Below are positions 25,231 to 33,475 of a stretch of 64,000 nt of DNA, in pieces. Made by a program: the position numbers and the translations under genes. The DNA lies in the NCBI RefSeq assembly GCF_900111275.1, contig NZ_FOGR01000004.1:124001-188000 (forward strand), read 5' to 3'. The notes beneath the pieces were generated by a model, which was not told the origin of the DNA, did not search any database, and saw only the letters and a list, made by a program, of their open reading frames with translations. This stretch comes from Rhizobium sp. NFR03 (GTDB lineage Bacteria; Pseudomonadota; Alphaproteobacteria; Rhizobiales; Rhizobiaceae). Position 1 is the first letter of the stretch, and the number at the start of each line of letters is the position of its first letter.

Positions 25231-26997
25231 CTACTTTGCAGAGATCTTGTCCGGGGAGCCGAGTGCAAGACTGTCGGCGAGCACACGGTAGATGTCGCTT
25301 TCTTCCATATAGCCCTTGAACTCTTCCGAACCGGGACCGGTTGCCTGAAGCACGACGTCATCCACAGCATGCACGGCGCTCTCGGATGCCTTCGGCAGGT
25401 TGCCTTCGCGCAGAACAGCGCCGGGGACGTCCTTGTAGGCCGGGTTCGCGACATATTCCTTCTTCTCGTTTTGTACGGTCGGCTCGAACGGGCCTTCAAG
25501 CTTCGGACGGAACGTCTCGTAGTAATCCGGGAAGTTGCTGGAGAAGACGGCAAGGCGGCGTGTCGGATCGACCTTGTCGGGATAGCCGTCACCATCCTTG
25601 TCTTCGTAGTTCGGGAAGCCGGCATCGGCATAAATACCGACCTTCTCTCGCATCTCGGTGCCCGGCTTCTCGTCGTCTATCGTGCCGATCACGGAAACGC
25701 CGTGGGTATGGTCGCCGGTGACGACGATCAGCGTGTCGGGGTTCTTGGCAGCGAAGTCGCGCGCGACGCCGACGGCCTTGTCGAATTCGATCGTCTCATA
25801 CAGCGCCCGGTCCCAGTCCATCGGGTGGGACATCTTGTCGATCGAAGCGCCCTCGACCATCAGGAAGAAGCCATCCTCGTTTTTCGACAGCTGCGTCAGC
25901 GCGGCATTGGTCATGTCGACCAGGCCCGGCTGGTTCGGGAACTTGGAGACCGTACCCTTCTTCAGGATGTTCCGATCCAGAATCGAGTCCATGTTGCCGG
26001 TATGGAACAGGCCGAGCAGCTTGGCCGCATTGGTGCCGGACGAGGCTTCCAGTTCGCTCTTGTCGGTCGCCAGCGCATAGCCTGCATCCTTGAACAGCTG
26101 GATGTAGTCCTTGTCGTCCTTGCGCTTGGAGCCCGGCGTCGCCTGCGGCAGGAAGTAGGCGGAGCCGCCGCCGAGGATGACGTCCGGCTGCACCTTGTAG
26201 AACATGCCGACAATGTCGGCCTTGTCGGCGCGCTTGCGGGTGTGGGCAACGACGGCTGCCGGCGTGGCATCCTCGATCTCGGCGGTGGATACGACACCGA
26301 TCGCCTTCTTCGTGGTGCGCCGCAACGCTTCCGCAATGGTCTCGACCTTGGGATCATCAAGGCTCGCCGGCGTACGGTCGGCATAGACGCCGAGCGCGTT
26401 GACGGCCGTCTTGTGGCCCGTCATGTAGGCCGACATGGTGTTGGCGCTGTCGGTCGCGATCGCGTCCGTGGCCGAGGTTCCGACGAACGCCATGTGATCG
26501 AGGTCGTCCATGGCCAGACGACCGTTGGCCTTGCCCTCCGTCATGCCCTTGGACATGATACGAGCGCCGGTGCGGTGCGCAACGGAGAGGCCATCGCCGA
26601 GCAGGAAAATGACATTCTTTGCCTTCGGCTGCGCGGTGGTTTCGTACACCTCCCACGTCACGGACTTCGTTTCACCGCCTGCGGTCACGTCGACCTTGTA
26701 GCTGCCGGCCTTGAGGATGCGCGCGCCGCGCAGGATCAGGGCGGAGCCGAGAACCTTGTCGTCCTTGCCCTTTTCCTCGGCAACGAACTCTGCAGCGGAA
26801 CCGAGCGCCGCTGCATAATCCTCACCATTGACGGTGACCTTCACATCCTCGGCTTTTACCACGCCGGGCAATTCGATCTTGAAGTCGAACGGCGAGCCGG
26901 CGAGGATCGTCGCACGGGATAGCGGGTAGACGGTTGTGGCCTGGGCAGCGCCCGCAAGGATGGTCGTCGCAACAAGCGCAGCAAGAAGAGTCCGCAT
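25231..26997 (-). CDS. Secreted alkaline phosphatase
   Basis: A 588-residue exported phosphatase. Residues 1-20 are a signal peptide (ending AQA). After an N-terminal beta domain of about 100 residues the alkaline phosphatase fold begins: FLLGDGLS (Asp135), nucleophile region TDSANTMSAYMTGHKT (Ser184), and the metal-binding VTGDHTHG. It releases phosphate from monoesters in the periplasm and needs zinc. The domain order differs from classical PhoA by the added N-terminal region. The start is ATG 26997; the longer frame from 27132 lacks a signal peptide. It lies 49 bases upstream of the DUF3299 gene on the same strand, so co-transcription is possible. Confidence 0.92.
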   Translation of the reverse strand: MRTLLAALVATTILAGAAQATTVYPLSRATILAGSPFDFKIELPGVVKAEDVKVTVNGEDYAAALGSAAEFVAEEKGKDDKVLGSALILRGARILKAGSYKVDVTAGGETKSVTWEVYETTAQPKAKNVIFLLGDGLSVAHRTGARIMSKGMTEGKANGRLAMDDLDHMAFVGTSATDAIATDSANTMSAYMTGHKTAVNALGVYADRTPASLDDPKVETIAEALRRTTKKAIGVVSTAEIEDATPAAVVAHTRKRADKADIVGMFYKVQPDVILGGGSAYFLPQATPGSKRKDDKDYIQLFKDAGYALATDKSELEASSGTNAAKLLGLFHTGNMDSILDRNILKKGTVSKFPNQPGLVDMTNAALTQLSKNEDGFFLMVEGASIDKMSHPMDWDRALYETIEFDKAVGVARDFAAKNPDTLIVVTGDHTHGVSVIGTIDDEKPGTEMREKVGIYADAGFPNYEDKDGDGYPDKVDPTRRLAVFSSNFPDYYETFRPKLEGPFEPTVQNEKKEYVANPAYKDVPGAVLREGNLPKASESAVHAVDDVVLQATGPGSEEFKGYMEESDIYRVLADSLALGSPDKISAK

Positions 26998-27159
26998 GAA
27001 AAACCTCGTTCGGGTAGGGAGGAGACTGTCTGCGGGAGGCATACCCGTCCTGTGTGACGGTTGGATGATGGTCATCACGCTGGTTGCAAAATAACGACGC
27101 CTTGCCGCGTCGGCTGTGACACCGCACCGCACCCACCAAGGCAGCGGTTCGAGCAGGTG

Positions 27160-28308
27160 CTACGCCTCGTCCTCCTCCTCGTATTCTTCGATAACGCCGG
27201 TGAGCCGCATGCCCTCGATCCACGTCGCGCCGTCCTTGCGGATGACGCGTTTCGGCCGGGCTCCGCAGCGCTCGGAAACGGCGGCGGCCAGCGCTTCGGA
27301 ATGTGTGACGATCCAGATCTGGCTGGTGGCGGCGGCCGTCGCGATGAGATCGGCAAGGGGCGGCAGCATATCGGGGTGAAGGCTCGCCTCCGGCTCGTTG
27401 AGCGCGATCAGCGGCGGCTGGCGGTATGACATCAGCGCGGCCGCAAGGGCAAGGAATCGAATCTGCCCGTCGGAAAGTTCGCGCGGCTGGAAAATACGTT
27501 GCGGAAAGTCCGGGAAGATCAGGCCGAATTCTGCGAATTCCGCGGGCTCCGGCACGTGAAGCCTCGCGCCGCCAAGGGCCGCGGCAACCGCCCGGTCGAG
27601 TTCGACCGTCTCGCCACGGGTGTGCACCAGCGTCGCAAAGACAGCCGCCAGGTTGCCGCCGTCCTCGTCCAGAAGTGGTGCCGTGACGGCAAGGCAGGGT
27701 TGACGAAGCGCCGCATTCCGATCCGTGCGAAAGCCATGGAAGAAACGCCAGCCTTCGACCATTCGGCGAAATGTCCCCACTTCTGGGTAATGTCCCGCAT
27801 CGCCGAGCATCGCGATCGCCGTCTCCGAGGTCATTGCCGGCTGCGGATACTCCTCCATCCGTCCACGCTCTCCGCGCACCATCACGCCCGGCCCGGCCCG
27901 TTTCATCATCGTCACGGGTCGCGCGCCAGTCTCGACCGAAAGCATCTCCTCTTTCACCTGAGGCTCGAAGGCAAAGCCTGCCGCGGCCTTGGGCGGGCGT
28001 AATCCCGCCTCGACCCGGTAGTGGAAGGTCACCGCCCGCTCCTCGTCCAGCACTTCGACTTCGAGCTTGATGCGGACATTCTTTTCGACACGTCGGGGCC
28101 CGGACCAGAGCGCGGACGCCATGCCACCCTCCGCCGCGATCTCGTAGGCGAGCGATCCCTTCACGGCAGCCTGCACGAGTTGCAGGGCGCGATAGAGGTT
28201 GGACTTTCCCACGCCATTTTCGCCGATGAACACATTGATGCCGCCCAGATCCATGCGGATCGAGCGCAGCGAACGATAGTTCCGGGCGGACATGGAGCGC
28301 AGCATCAT
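27160..28308 (-). CDS. AAA ATPase, RecF/OLD-like
   Basis: A 382-residue ABC-type ATPase of the AAA_21 kind. The P-loop GENGVGKS is at 28-35 after the RNYRSLRSIRMDLGGINVFI strand, the signature reads ELSDGQIRFLALAAAL, Walker B is LIALNEPEASLHPD, and an H-loop TIVTHS-like WIVTHS follows. There is no TOPRIM nuclease domain and no coiled coil of SMC length, and no partner gene adjoins it. Stand-alone relatives are widespread and of unknown function; a defence role is not supported here. Confidence 0.85.
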   Translation of the reverse strand: MMLRSMSARNYRSLRSIRMDLGGINVFIGENGVGKSNLYRALQLVQAAVKGSLAYEIAAEGGMASALWSGPRRVEKNVRIKLEVEVLDEERAVTFHYRVEAGLRPPKAAAGFAFEPQVKEEMLSVETGARPVTMMKRAGPGVMVRGERGRMEEYPQPAMTSETAIAMLGDAGHYPEVGTFRRMVEGWRFFHGFRTDRNAALRQPCLAVTAPLLDEDGGNLAAVFATLVHTRGETVELDRAVAAALGGARLHVPEPAEFAEFGLIFPDFPQRIFQPRELSDGQIRFLALAAALMSYRQPPLIALNEPEASLHPDMLPPLADLIATAAATSQIWIVTHSEALAAAVSERCGARPKRVIRKDGATWIEGMRLTGVIEEYEEEDEA

Positions 28309-28394
28309 GCCCGGTATTTACACCCGGGACGATGTTCCATGAAAGCACCCGTACGACTGAAAACGCATGATACCGTCGCGAAGGCGGGGTTCGG

Positions 28395-29117
28395 TCAGGC
28401 TTCTTCCGGCTCATTCCCGCCAGGTTGCGGGTCTTTCAGCAGCGCTATCACCGCGTCCTGCAGCAACACGCGATGACGGCTGCGCATGGTAGCTTCGCCG
28501 AGGTCCCGGCCGAAGATATGGCCGAACGTATGGCGATTGGAGATGCGGAAGAAGCAGAAGGACGAGATCAGCATATGCAAGTCGATCGGATCGACCTCGC
28601 GGCGGAAGACCCCGGTTTCCTGTCCACGACGAAGGATCGCGGCGATCGTGTCGATGATCGATACGTTGAGACGTCCAAGGCTGGAGGACTGGCGCATGTG
28701 GCTGGCGCGGTGAATGTTCTCGATTGTCACGAGGCGGATGAAATCCGGGTTGGCCTCGTCGTAATCGAACGTAAAGCCGATCAGCCGGCGCATGGCCTCG
28801 ACAGGATCGCCGTCCGCCAGCCGCAGTTCCGCCTCCACCTTTCGAATGCCGGTATAAGCGTGCTCAAGCACGGCAAGGTACAGACCTTCCTTCGAACCGA
28901 AATGGTAGTAGATCATTCGCTTGGACGTTCGCGTCCGCTCGGCGATCGCATCGACGCGGGCGCCGGAAAGGCCGTTCGCGGCAAATTCCTCGCGCGCGAC
29001 GAGCAGGATATCGTCGCGCGTCTTCGTCGTGCGGTCCTGCTGTTTCACGCGGCGCCGGCCCGGCAGTCCGTCAGCGTCCAGATCCTCCGGCTCGTCAAAA
29101 CGTTCTGTGTCGGCCAT
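28395..29117 (-). CDS. TetR-family regulator of the TRAP/quinate-type operon
   Basis: A 241-residue regulator. The TetR helix-turn-helix (TRDDILLVAREEFAANGLSGARVDAIAERTRTSKRMIYYHFGSKEGLY) occupies about residues 28-75, and the C-terminal ligand domain contains the TetR_C-like segments typical of regulators of aromatic catabolism. It diverges from the TRAP and shikimate dehydrogenase/dehydratase operon and the 370-base gap between them has a perfect palindrome over a promoter. It is therefore the likely repressor of that operon, with an intermediate such as shikimate or dehydroshikimate as inducer (inference). ATG 29117 was chosen over 29186 for family length. Confidence 0.88.
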   Translation of the reverse strand: MADTERFDEPEDLDADGLPGRRRVKQQDRTTKTRDDILLVAREEFAANGLSGARVDAIAERTRTSKRMIYYHFGSKEGLYLAVLEHAYTGIRKVEAELRLADGDPVEAMRRLIGFTFDYDEANPDFIRLVTIENIHRASHMRQSSSLGRLNVSIIDTIAAILRRGQETGVFRREVDPIDLHMLISSFCFFRISNRHTFGHIFGRDLGEATMRSRHRVLLQDAVIALLKDPQPGGNEPEEA

Positions 29118-29239
29118 TTTCCTCAACACCCTCCCACATGCCGCAGGACACGACCGATCGCAAAGACCGGCGCAACCATTCTGCATGTTCCAACCATCGG
29201 GTCATTCACCGATCTTTCCAGATCACACAATTTTTCGCG

Positions 29240-29266
29240 TTGACTAAACGAACCGGTTCGTACACT
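29240..29266 (+). promoter_or_regulatory. Promoter with perfect 14-bp palindromic operator
   Basis: TTGACT (29240-29245) serves as -35. ACGAACCGGTTCGT (29248-29261), identical to its reverse complement, occupies the spacer, and TACACT (29261-29266) is a possible -10 at a short 15-base spacing. The size and position suit a TetR dimer that blocks RNA polymerase. It lies in the 29118-29487 gap. That gap also has a 20-codon frame (29350-29412) behind GAGAGG. Confidence 0.6.
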
Positions 29267-29487
29267 TTTAGCCGAAGATGCTCTTGCCGGAAAGAGGCTG
29301 AGAGTTCCCTCGCCATCGACGCGACGCGCCGTTTGGTGAGAGAGGCACGATGGTAGAGAAAAGACTGTGGGCCATCTTGAACGGGCTACAGGACATCGCG
29401 GCGATGTTTTAGGATCTGGAGGGATCCCGCATCGACGGACGGGAGCAGATGATCGGCGGGACGTGCCGGTCGCATGGGAGGACTATC

Positions 29488-30054
29488 ATGAGACGGGTCG
29501 TCGATCTGTATTTCGCGTTCCTGCGCGTTTCCATCGCGCTGCTTCTCGCAGCGATGGTCATCCTCGTTTTTACAAATGTCGTTCTGCGATACGCCTTGAA
29601 CAGCGGCCTGACGATCTCGGAAGAGATGTCGCGGCTGGCTTTCGTCTGGCTCATTTTCCTCGGCGCAGCCGTAGCGTTGCGCGAACATGCCCATATCGGC
29701 ATCGATACGATGATCCGCGCCTTGCCGCCGACACTCGCCAAGGCCTGCGTTCTCCTCGGCTATCTTCTGATGCTGCTCGCCTGCGTGCTGCTGCTTCAAG
29801 GCGCATGGACACAGTCGGTGCTGACATGGGGCGCGGTCACGCCGGCGGCCGGTATCTCCATGGCCTGGTTCATGATCCCCGCCGTCATCTTCTCGCTGAC
29901 GGCTCTGCTGCATCTCGGTTCGGAAACGCTTGCCATCCTCACCGGTCGGCTGGATGTTTCCAACATCGCTCTGGTGCAGGAATCCGAGGATCTGCCGCCG
30001 CCGACCAGTTCGCCGGCGCCGCCGCTTCCTGCCGCATCCGGGTTCGGTCGCTGA
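29488..30054 (+). CDS. TRAP transporter small permease (DctQ type)
   Basis: A 188-residue membrane protein with four helices and the DctQ hallmarks VFTNVVLRYALNSGLTISEEMSRLAFVWLIFLGAAVALREHAHIGID. It pairs with the large permease encoded 12 bases downstream for sodium-driven uptake. The C-terminus is extended by a proline-rich tail (EDLPPPTSSPAPPLP), which is unusual. ATG 29488 was chosen because GGGAGG lies just upstream. Confidence 0.92.
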   Translation: MRRVVDLYFAFLRVSIALLLAAMVILVFTNVVLRYALNSGLTISEEMSRLAFVWLIFLGAAVALREHAHIGIDTMIRALPPTLAKACVLLGYLLMLLACVLLLQGAWTQSVLTWGAVTPAAGISMAWFMIPAVIFSLTALLHLGSETLAILTGRLDVSNIALVQESEDLPPPTSSPAPPLPAASGFGR

Positions 30055-30066
30055 GAGGGAACGACA

Positions 30067-31350
30067 ATGGTCATCGCGGTTTTTCTCGGCTCGCTTCTCG
30101 GCACCATGGCACTGGGCATGCCGATCGCCTTTGCGCTCATCCTGTCGGGGATCGCGCTCATGGTTCACATGGACCTTTTCGACGGGCAGATCGTCGCCCA
30201 GACGATCCTGCAGGGCGCCGACAGTTTCACGCTCATAGCCGTCCCTTTCTTCATGCTGGCCGGCGAGGTCATGAACCAGGGCGGACTGTCCAAGCGCATC
30301 GTCAATCTGGCGATCGCCCTCGTCGGGCACAAGCGCGGTGGCCTCGGCTTCGTCTGCATTCTCGCAGCCTGCGTCCTCTCCAGCCTCTCCGGCTCGGCCG
30401 TTGCGGATGCCGCAGCTCTCGCTGCGCTGTTGATGCCCATGATGATCAAGTCCGGCCATGATCCGGCCCGCTCGGGCGGCCTCATCGCGTCCTCCGCCAT
30501 CATCGGCCCGATCATCCCGCCCTCCATCGGCTTCATCCTTTATGGCGTGGTCGGCGGCGTCTCGATCACGAAGCTCTTCCTCGCCGGCATTGCGCCGGGC
30601 TTGATGATTGGCGCCGCCCTGTGCGTTGCCTGGCTGGTGGTCATCCGCAAGGAAACCTTCGCCATGCCGGAAAAGGCATCCTGGGCGGAGCGCCGGCATG
30701 CGCTCGTCTCGAGCCTCTGGGCGTTGATGCTGCCCGTCATCATCATTTTCGGCCTGAAGTTCGGGGTATTCACTCCAACGGAAGCCGGCGTCGTCGCCGC
30801 CGTCTATTCGCTGTTCGTCGCCATGGTGGTCTACCGCGAACTAACGCCGGGCATGCTGCTCGACGTCTTCACCTCAGCGGCGAAAACCACGGCGATCGTC
30901 ATGTTCCTGGTGGCCGCAGCATCCGTCTCGGCATGGCTGATCACGATTGCCGATCTGCCGGGCGCCATGGTTGCCCTGCTTGAGCCGCTGATGGGCAACC
31001 AGACGCTGCTGCTGATCGCGATCATGGTCCTGATCGTCGCTGTCGGCACCGCCATGGACATGACACCGACCATCCTCATCCTGACGCCGGTGCTCCTGCC
31101 CGTTATCAAGCAGGCCGGTATCGACCCCGTCTATTTCGGCGTGTTGTTCATCATCAACAATTCCATCGGCCTCATCACGCCGCCGGTCGGCACCGTCCTC
31201 AACGTCGTCTGCGGCGTCGGCAAGATATCGATGGAAAAACTCATCCGGGGCGTATGGCCGTTCATGATCGCGCAATTGATCGTGCTCATCCTGCTCGTGC
31301 TCTTCCCCGTTCTCGTCACCGGCCCGGCGGCCTTCTTCGCCGGGCGCTGA
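30067..31350 (+). CDS. TRAP transporter large permease (DctM type)
   Basis: A 427-residue, roughly 12-helix transporter of the DctM family. Recognisable blocks are IPFFMLAGEVMNQGGL-like VPFFMLAGEVMNQGG, SSLSGSAVADAAAL, ASSAIIGPIIPPSIGFILYG, GVFTPTEAGVVAAVYS and NNSIGLITPPVGTVLNVVCGV. It forms the transport channel together with the DctQ subunit and receives substrate from the binding protein encoded downstream. Confidence 0.95.
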   Translation: MVIAVFLGSLLGTMALGMPIAFALILSGIALMVHMDLFDGQIVAQTILQGADSFTLIAVPFFMLAGEVMNQGGLSKRIVNLAIALVGHKRGGLGFVCILAACVLSSLSGSAVADAAALAALLMPMMIKSGHDPARSGGLIASSAIIGPIIPPSIGFILYGVVGGVSITKLFLAGIAPGLMIGAALCVAWLVVIRKETFAMPEKASWAERRHALVSSLWALMLPVIIIFGLKFGVFTPTEAGVVAAVYSLFVAMVVYRELTPGMLLDVFTSAAKTTAIVMFLVAAASVSAWLITIADLPGAMVALLEPLMGNQTLLLIAIMVLIVAVGTAMDMTPTILILTPVLLPVIKQAGIDPVYFGVLFIINNSIGLITPPVGTVLNVVCGVGKISMEKLIRGVWPFMIAQLIVLILLVLFPVLVTGPAAFFAGR

Positions 31351-31447
31351 TCTCGCCTTTGCCACGCCGGTATCCATGGGAGGGGCCGGCGGGGAATGAA
31401 AAGCAACCAAGGCGTCGGGAGGCGCCGTTATCCCGGAGGATAAATCC

Positions 31448-32458
31448 ATGAGACTGACCCAATCCATCGCAGCCCTTCTGGCCGCAGCCTCACTCTTCGG
31501 CGCTGCCGGCGCCCATGCCGAGATCAGCGAGCGAACGATCAAGTTCGCCGCCCAGAACTCGAAGGGCCACCCGCAGGTCATGGGCATGGAGCGCTTTGCG
31601 GAGATCGTGAAGGAAAAGAGCAGCGGCAAGATCGAGGTGAAGCTGTTTCCCGGCGGAACGCTCGGCGGCGACGTCCAGACGCTCGCCTCCGTACAGGGCG
31701 GCATTGTCGAGATGAGCGTGATGAACGCCGGCATCCTCTCCGGCACTGTCAAGGAGTTCGGCGTCGTCGATCTGCCGTTCCTGTTCGGCACGCCTGAGGA
31801 AGCGGACGCCGTCATGGACGGTGCGGTCGGCAACGATCTCGCTGCCCGCCTGCCCGCCCAGCGCCTCGTCGGCCTCGGCTTCTGGGAGCTCGGCTTCCGC
31901 CATCTCACCAACAACCGTCACGCGGTGAACACGGTCGAAGACGTCAAGGGCCTGAAGATCCGGACTGTCCAATCGGCGGTGCCGCTGGCCACGTTCAACA
32001 CGCTCGGCGCGAACGCCATTCCCCTGCCCTATCCCGAGCTTTACAGCGCGCTGGAAACCGGCACGGTCGACGGGCAGGAAAATCCGCTCGCAAACATCGT
32101 CAACGCCAAGTTCACCGAGGTGCAGAAGTACCTGACGCTGACGGGCCACCAGTATAACCCGCAGATCGTGATTGTCTCGAAGGTGTTCTGGGACAAGCTG
32201 GACCCCGAAGAACAGGCGCTGCTGCAGGATGCCGCCACGCAGGCGCGCGACTATCAGCGCAAGGCCTCGCGCGATGCCAATGCCGGCTTCCTGGCCGAGA
32301 TCAAGAAGAGCGGCATGGAGGTCGTGGAACCGAATGCCGAACAGCTTGCCGCGTTCCGCAAGGCCGTCGAGCCGGTTGTCACCCAGTTCCGCGACACGAT
32401 CGGCGCAGAAACCGTCGATGCTGTCTTCTCGCAGCTGAAGACGATCCGCGGCCAGTAA
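31448..32458 (+). CDS. TRAP transporter substrate-binding protein (DctP type)
   Basis: A 336-residue periplasmic protein with a signal peptide (residues 1-24, ending AHA). The DctP fold is clear from LADVKGLKIR-type VEDVKGLKIRTVQ, in which the arginine normally binds the substrate carboxylate, and from ETGTVDGQENPLANI. Gene context points to a cyclic acid such as quinate or shikimate as ligand (inference). A stem-loop directly after the stop may raise its mRNA level relative to the enzymes downstream. GGAGGATAAATCC provides a strong ribosome site. Confidence 0.94.
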   Translation: MRLTQSIAALLAAASLFGAAGAHAEISERTIKFAAQNSKGHPQVMGMERFAEIVKEKSSGKIEVKLFPGGTLGGDVQTLASVQGGIVEMSVMNAGILSGTVKEFGVVDLPFLFGTPEEADAVMDGAVGNDLAARLPAQRLVGLGFWELGFRHLTNNRHAVNTVEDVKGLKIRTVQSAVPLATFNTLGANAIPLPYPELYSALETGTVDGQENPLANIVNAKFTEVQKYLTLTGHQYNPQIVIVSKVFWDKLDPEEQALLQDAATQARDYQRKASRDANAGFLAEIKKSGMEVVEPNAEQLAAFRKAVEPVVTQFRDTIGAETVDAVFSQLKTIRGQ

Positions 32459-32466
32459 AACAGCAA

Positions 32467-32496
32467 GCGGCAGGGCGGGCTGCTCCGCCTTGCCGC
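32467..32496 (+). other. Stem-loop after the binding-protein gene
   Basis: GCGGCAGGGCGG pairs with CCGCCTTGCCGC (one G-U pair) around GCTGCT, nine bases after the stop of the TRAP binding protein and before the shikimate dehydrogenase gene. There is no U-run. Such hairpins often stabilise the upstream message in transport operons or attenuate the downstream part. Confidence 0.6.
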
Positions 32497-32524
32497 TCCT
32501 ATCAGCCATACGAAGGAGGTCACC

Positions 32525-33430
32525 ATGCTCGCGCCCCCGCTCGATCCATCCACCCGCACGATACAGGTCGGACTCATCGGTAGCGGCATTCAGCTCTCGC
32601 GCTCCCCCGCCTTGCATGAAGCGGAAGGCAGGGCGAACGGGCTGGCCCTCTCCTACGAGCTGATAGACCTCGACCGCCTCGGCGCGGACCCGAAGGACGG
32701 CCATGATGCCGGAATCAAAGCGCTCGGCGACATTCTTCGTGATGTCGAGGATCGCGGTTTTGCAGGCGTCAACGTCACGCATCCGGCCAAACAAGCCGTC
32801 ATCCCGCACCTGGACGCGCTATCGCCGGAGGCCAAAGCACTTGGCGCGGTCAACACCGTTGTCCTCAGGGATGGCCGCCGGATCGGACACAACACCGATT
32901 GCTCGGGTTTTGCGGAAGGCTTCCGCCGCGCGTTGCCGCAGGCAGACCTCTCCTCCGCCGTTCAGCTCGGAGCAGGCGGCGCCGGGGCAGCCGTCGCCCA
33001 TGCCATGCTGCAGCTGGGCACGAAGCATCTCACCATCTTCGACAATGACGTCGCGCGCGCCGAAGCCCTGACACAACGGCTTTCCCCTTTGTTTCCAAAT
33101 GCTGCCGTCGTCGTTGGCGACGATCTGAAGACCGCCATGGCAAACGCCACCGGCCTCGTGCATGCCACGCCCACAGGCATGGCTGCGCATCCCGGCCTGC
33201 CGCTCCCGGCCGATCTCCTCGGCCCCCGTCACTTCGTCGCAGAGATCGTCTATTTTCCGCTGGAGACAGAGCTCTTGCGGGTTGCTCGCGCCAAGGGTTG
33301 CGCCACCGTCGATGGCGGGGGGATGGCGGTCTTCCAGGCGGTGGGTGCTTTCCGTCTTTTCACGGGTATCGAGCCGGACGCCGCGCGCATGCTCGCGCAC
33401 TTCGCTTCCATGGGTACCAGCGGTACCTGA
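32525..33430 (+). CDS. Shikimate/quinate dehydrogenase (AroE family)
   Basis: A 301-residue enzyme of the shikimate dehydrogenase family. The substrate motif SRSP is at 25-28, the catalytic lysine is Lys89 in NVTHPAK, and Asp125 lies in HNTDCSGF. The nucleotide site GAGGAGAAVAHAML starts near 149. Since the gene sits between a TRAP transporter and a dehydroshikimate dehydratase, it more likely oxidises shikimate or quinate for growth than serves aromatic biosynthesis (inference). GAAGGAGGTC is a near-ideal ribosome site. Confidence 0.9.
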   Translation: MLAPPLDPSTRTIQVGLIGSGIQLSRSPALHEAEGRANGLALSYELIDLDRLGADPKDGHDAGIKALGDILRDVEDRGFAGVNVTHPAKQAVIPHLDALSPEAKALGAVNTVVLRDGRRIGHNTDCSGFAEGFRRALPQADLSSAVQLGAGGAGAAVAHAMLQLGTKHLTIFDNDVARAEALTQRLSPLFPNAAVVVGDDLKTAMANATGLVHATPTGMAAHPGLPLPADLLGPRHFVAEIVYFPLETELLRVARAKGCATVDGGGMAVFQAVGAFRLFTGIEPDAARMLAHFASMGTSGT

Positions 33431-33475
33431 AAAACCTTCAACCATGACGCCGATCGCTGAACAGGGAACACGCCG

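Noticed and set aside
27160-28308. Anti-phage defence system of the OLD/PARIS type
   Set aside because: The ATPase has no TOPRIM nuclease domain and no effector partner gene; neighbours are an alkaline phosphatase and a catabolic regulator.
26822-28414. 530-codon minus-strand frame
   Set aside because: It overlaps the alkaline phosphatase start and the AAA ATPase in another frame. Its translation is low-complexity and lacks motifs, while both real genes are well supported.
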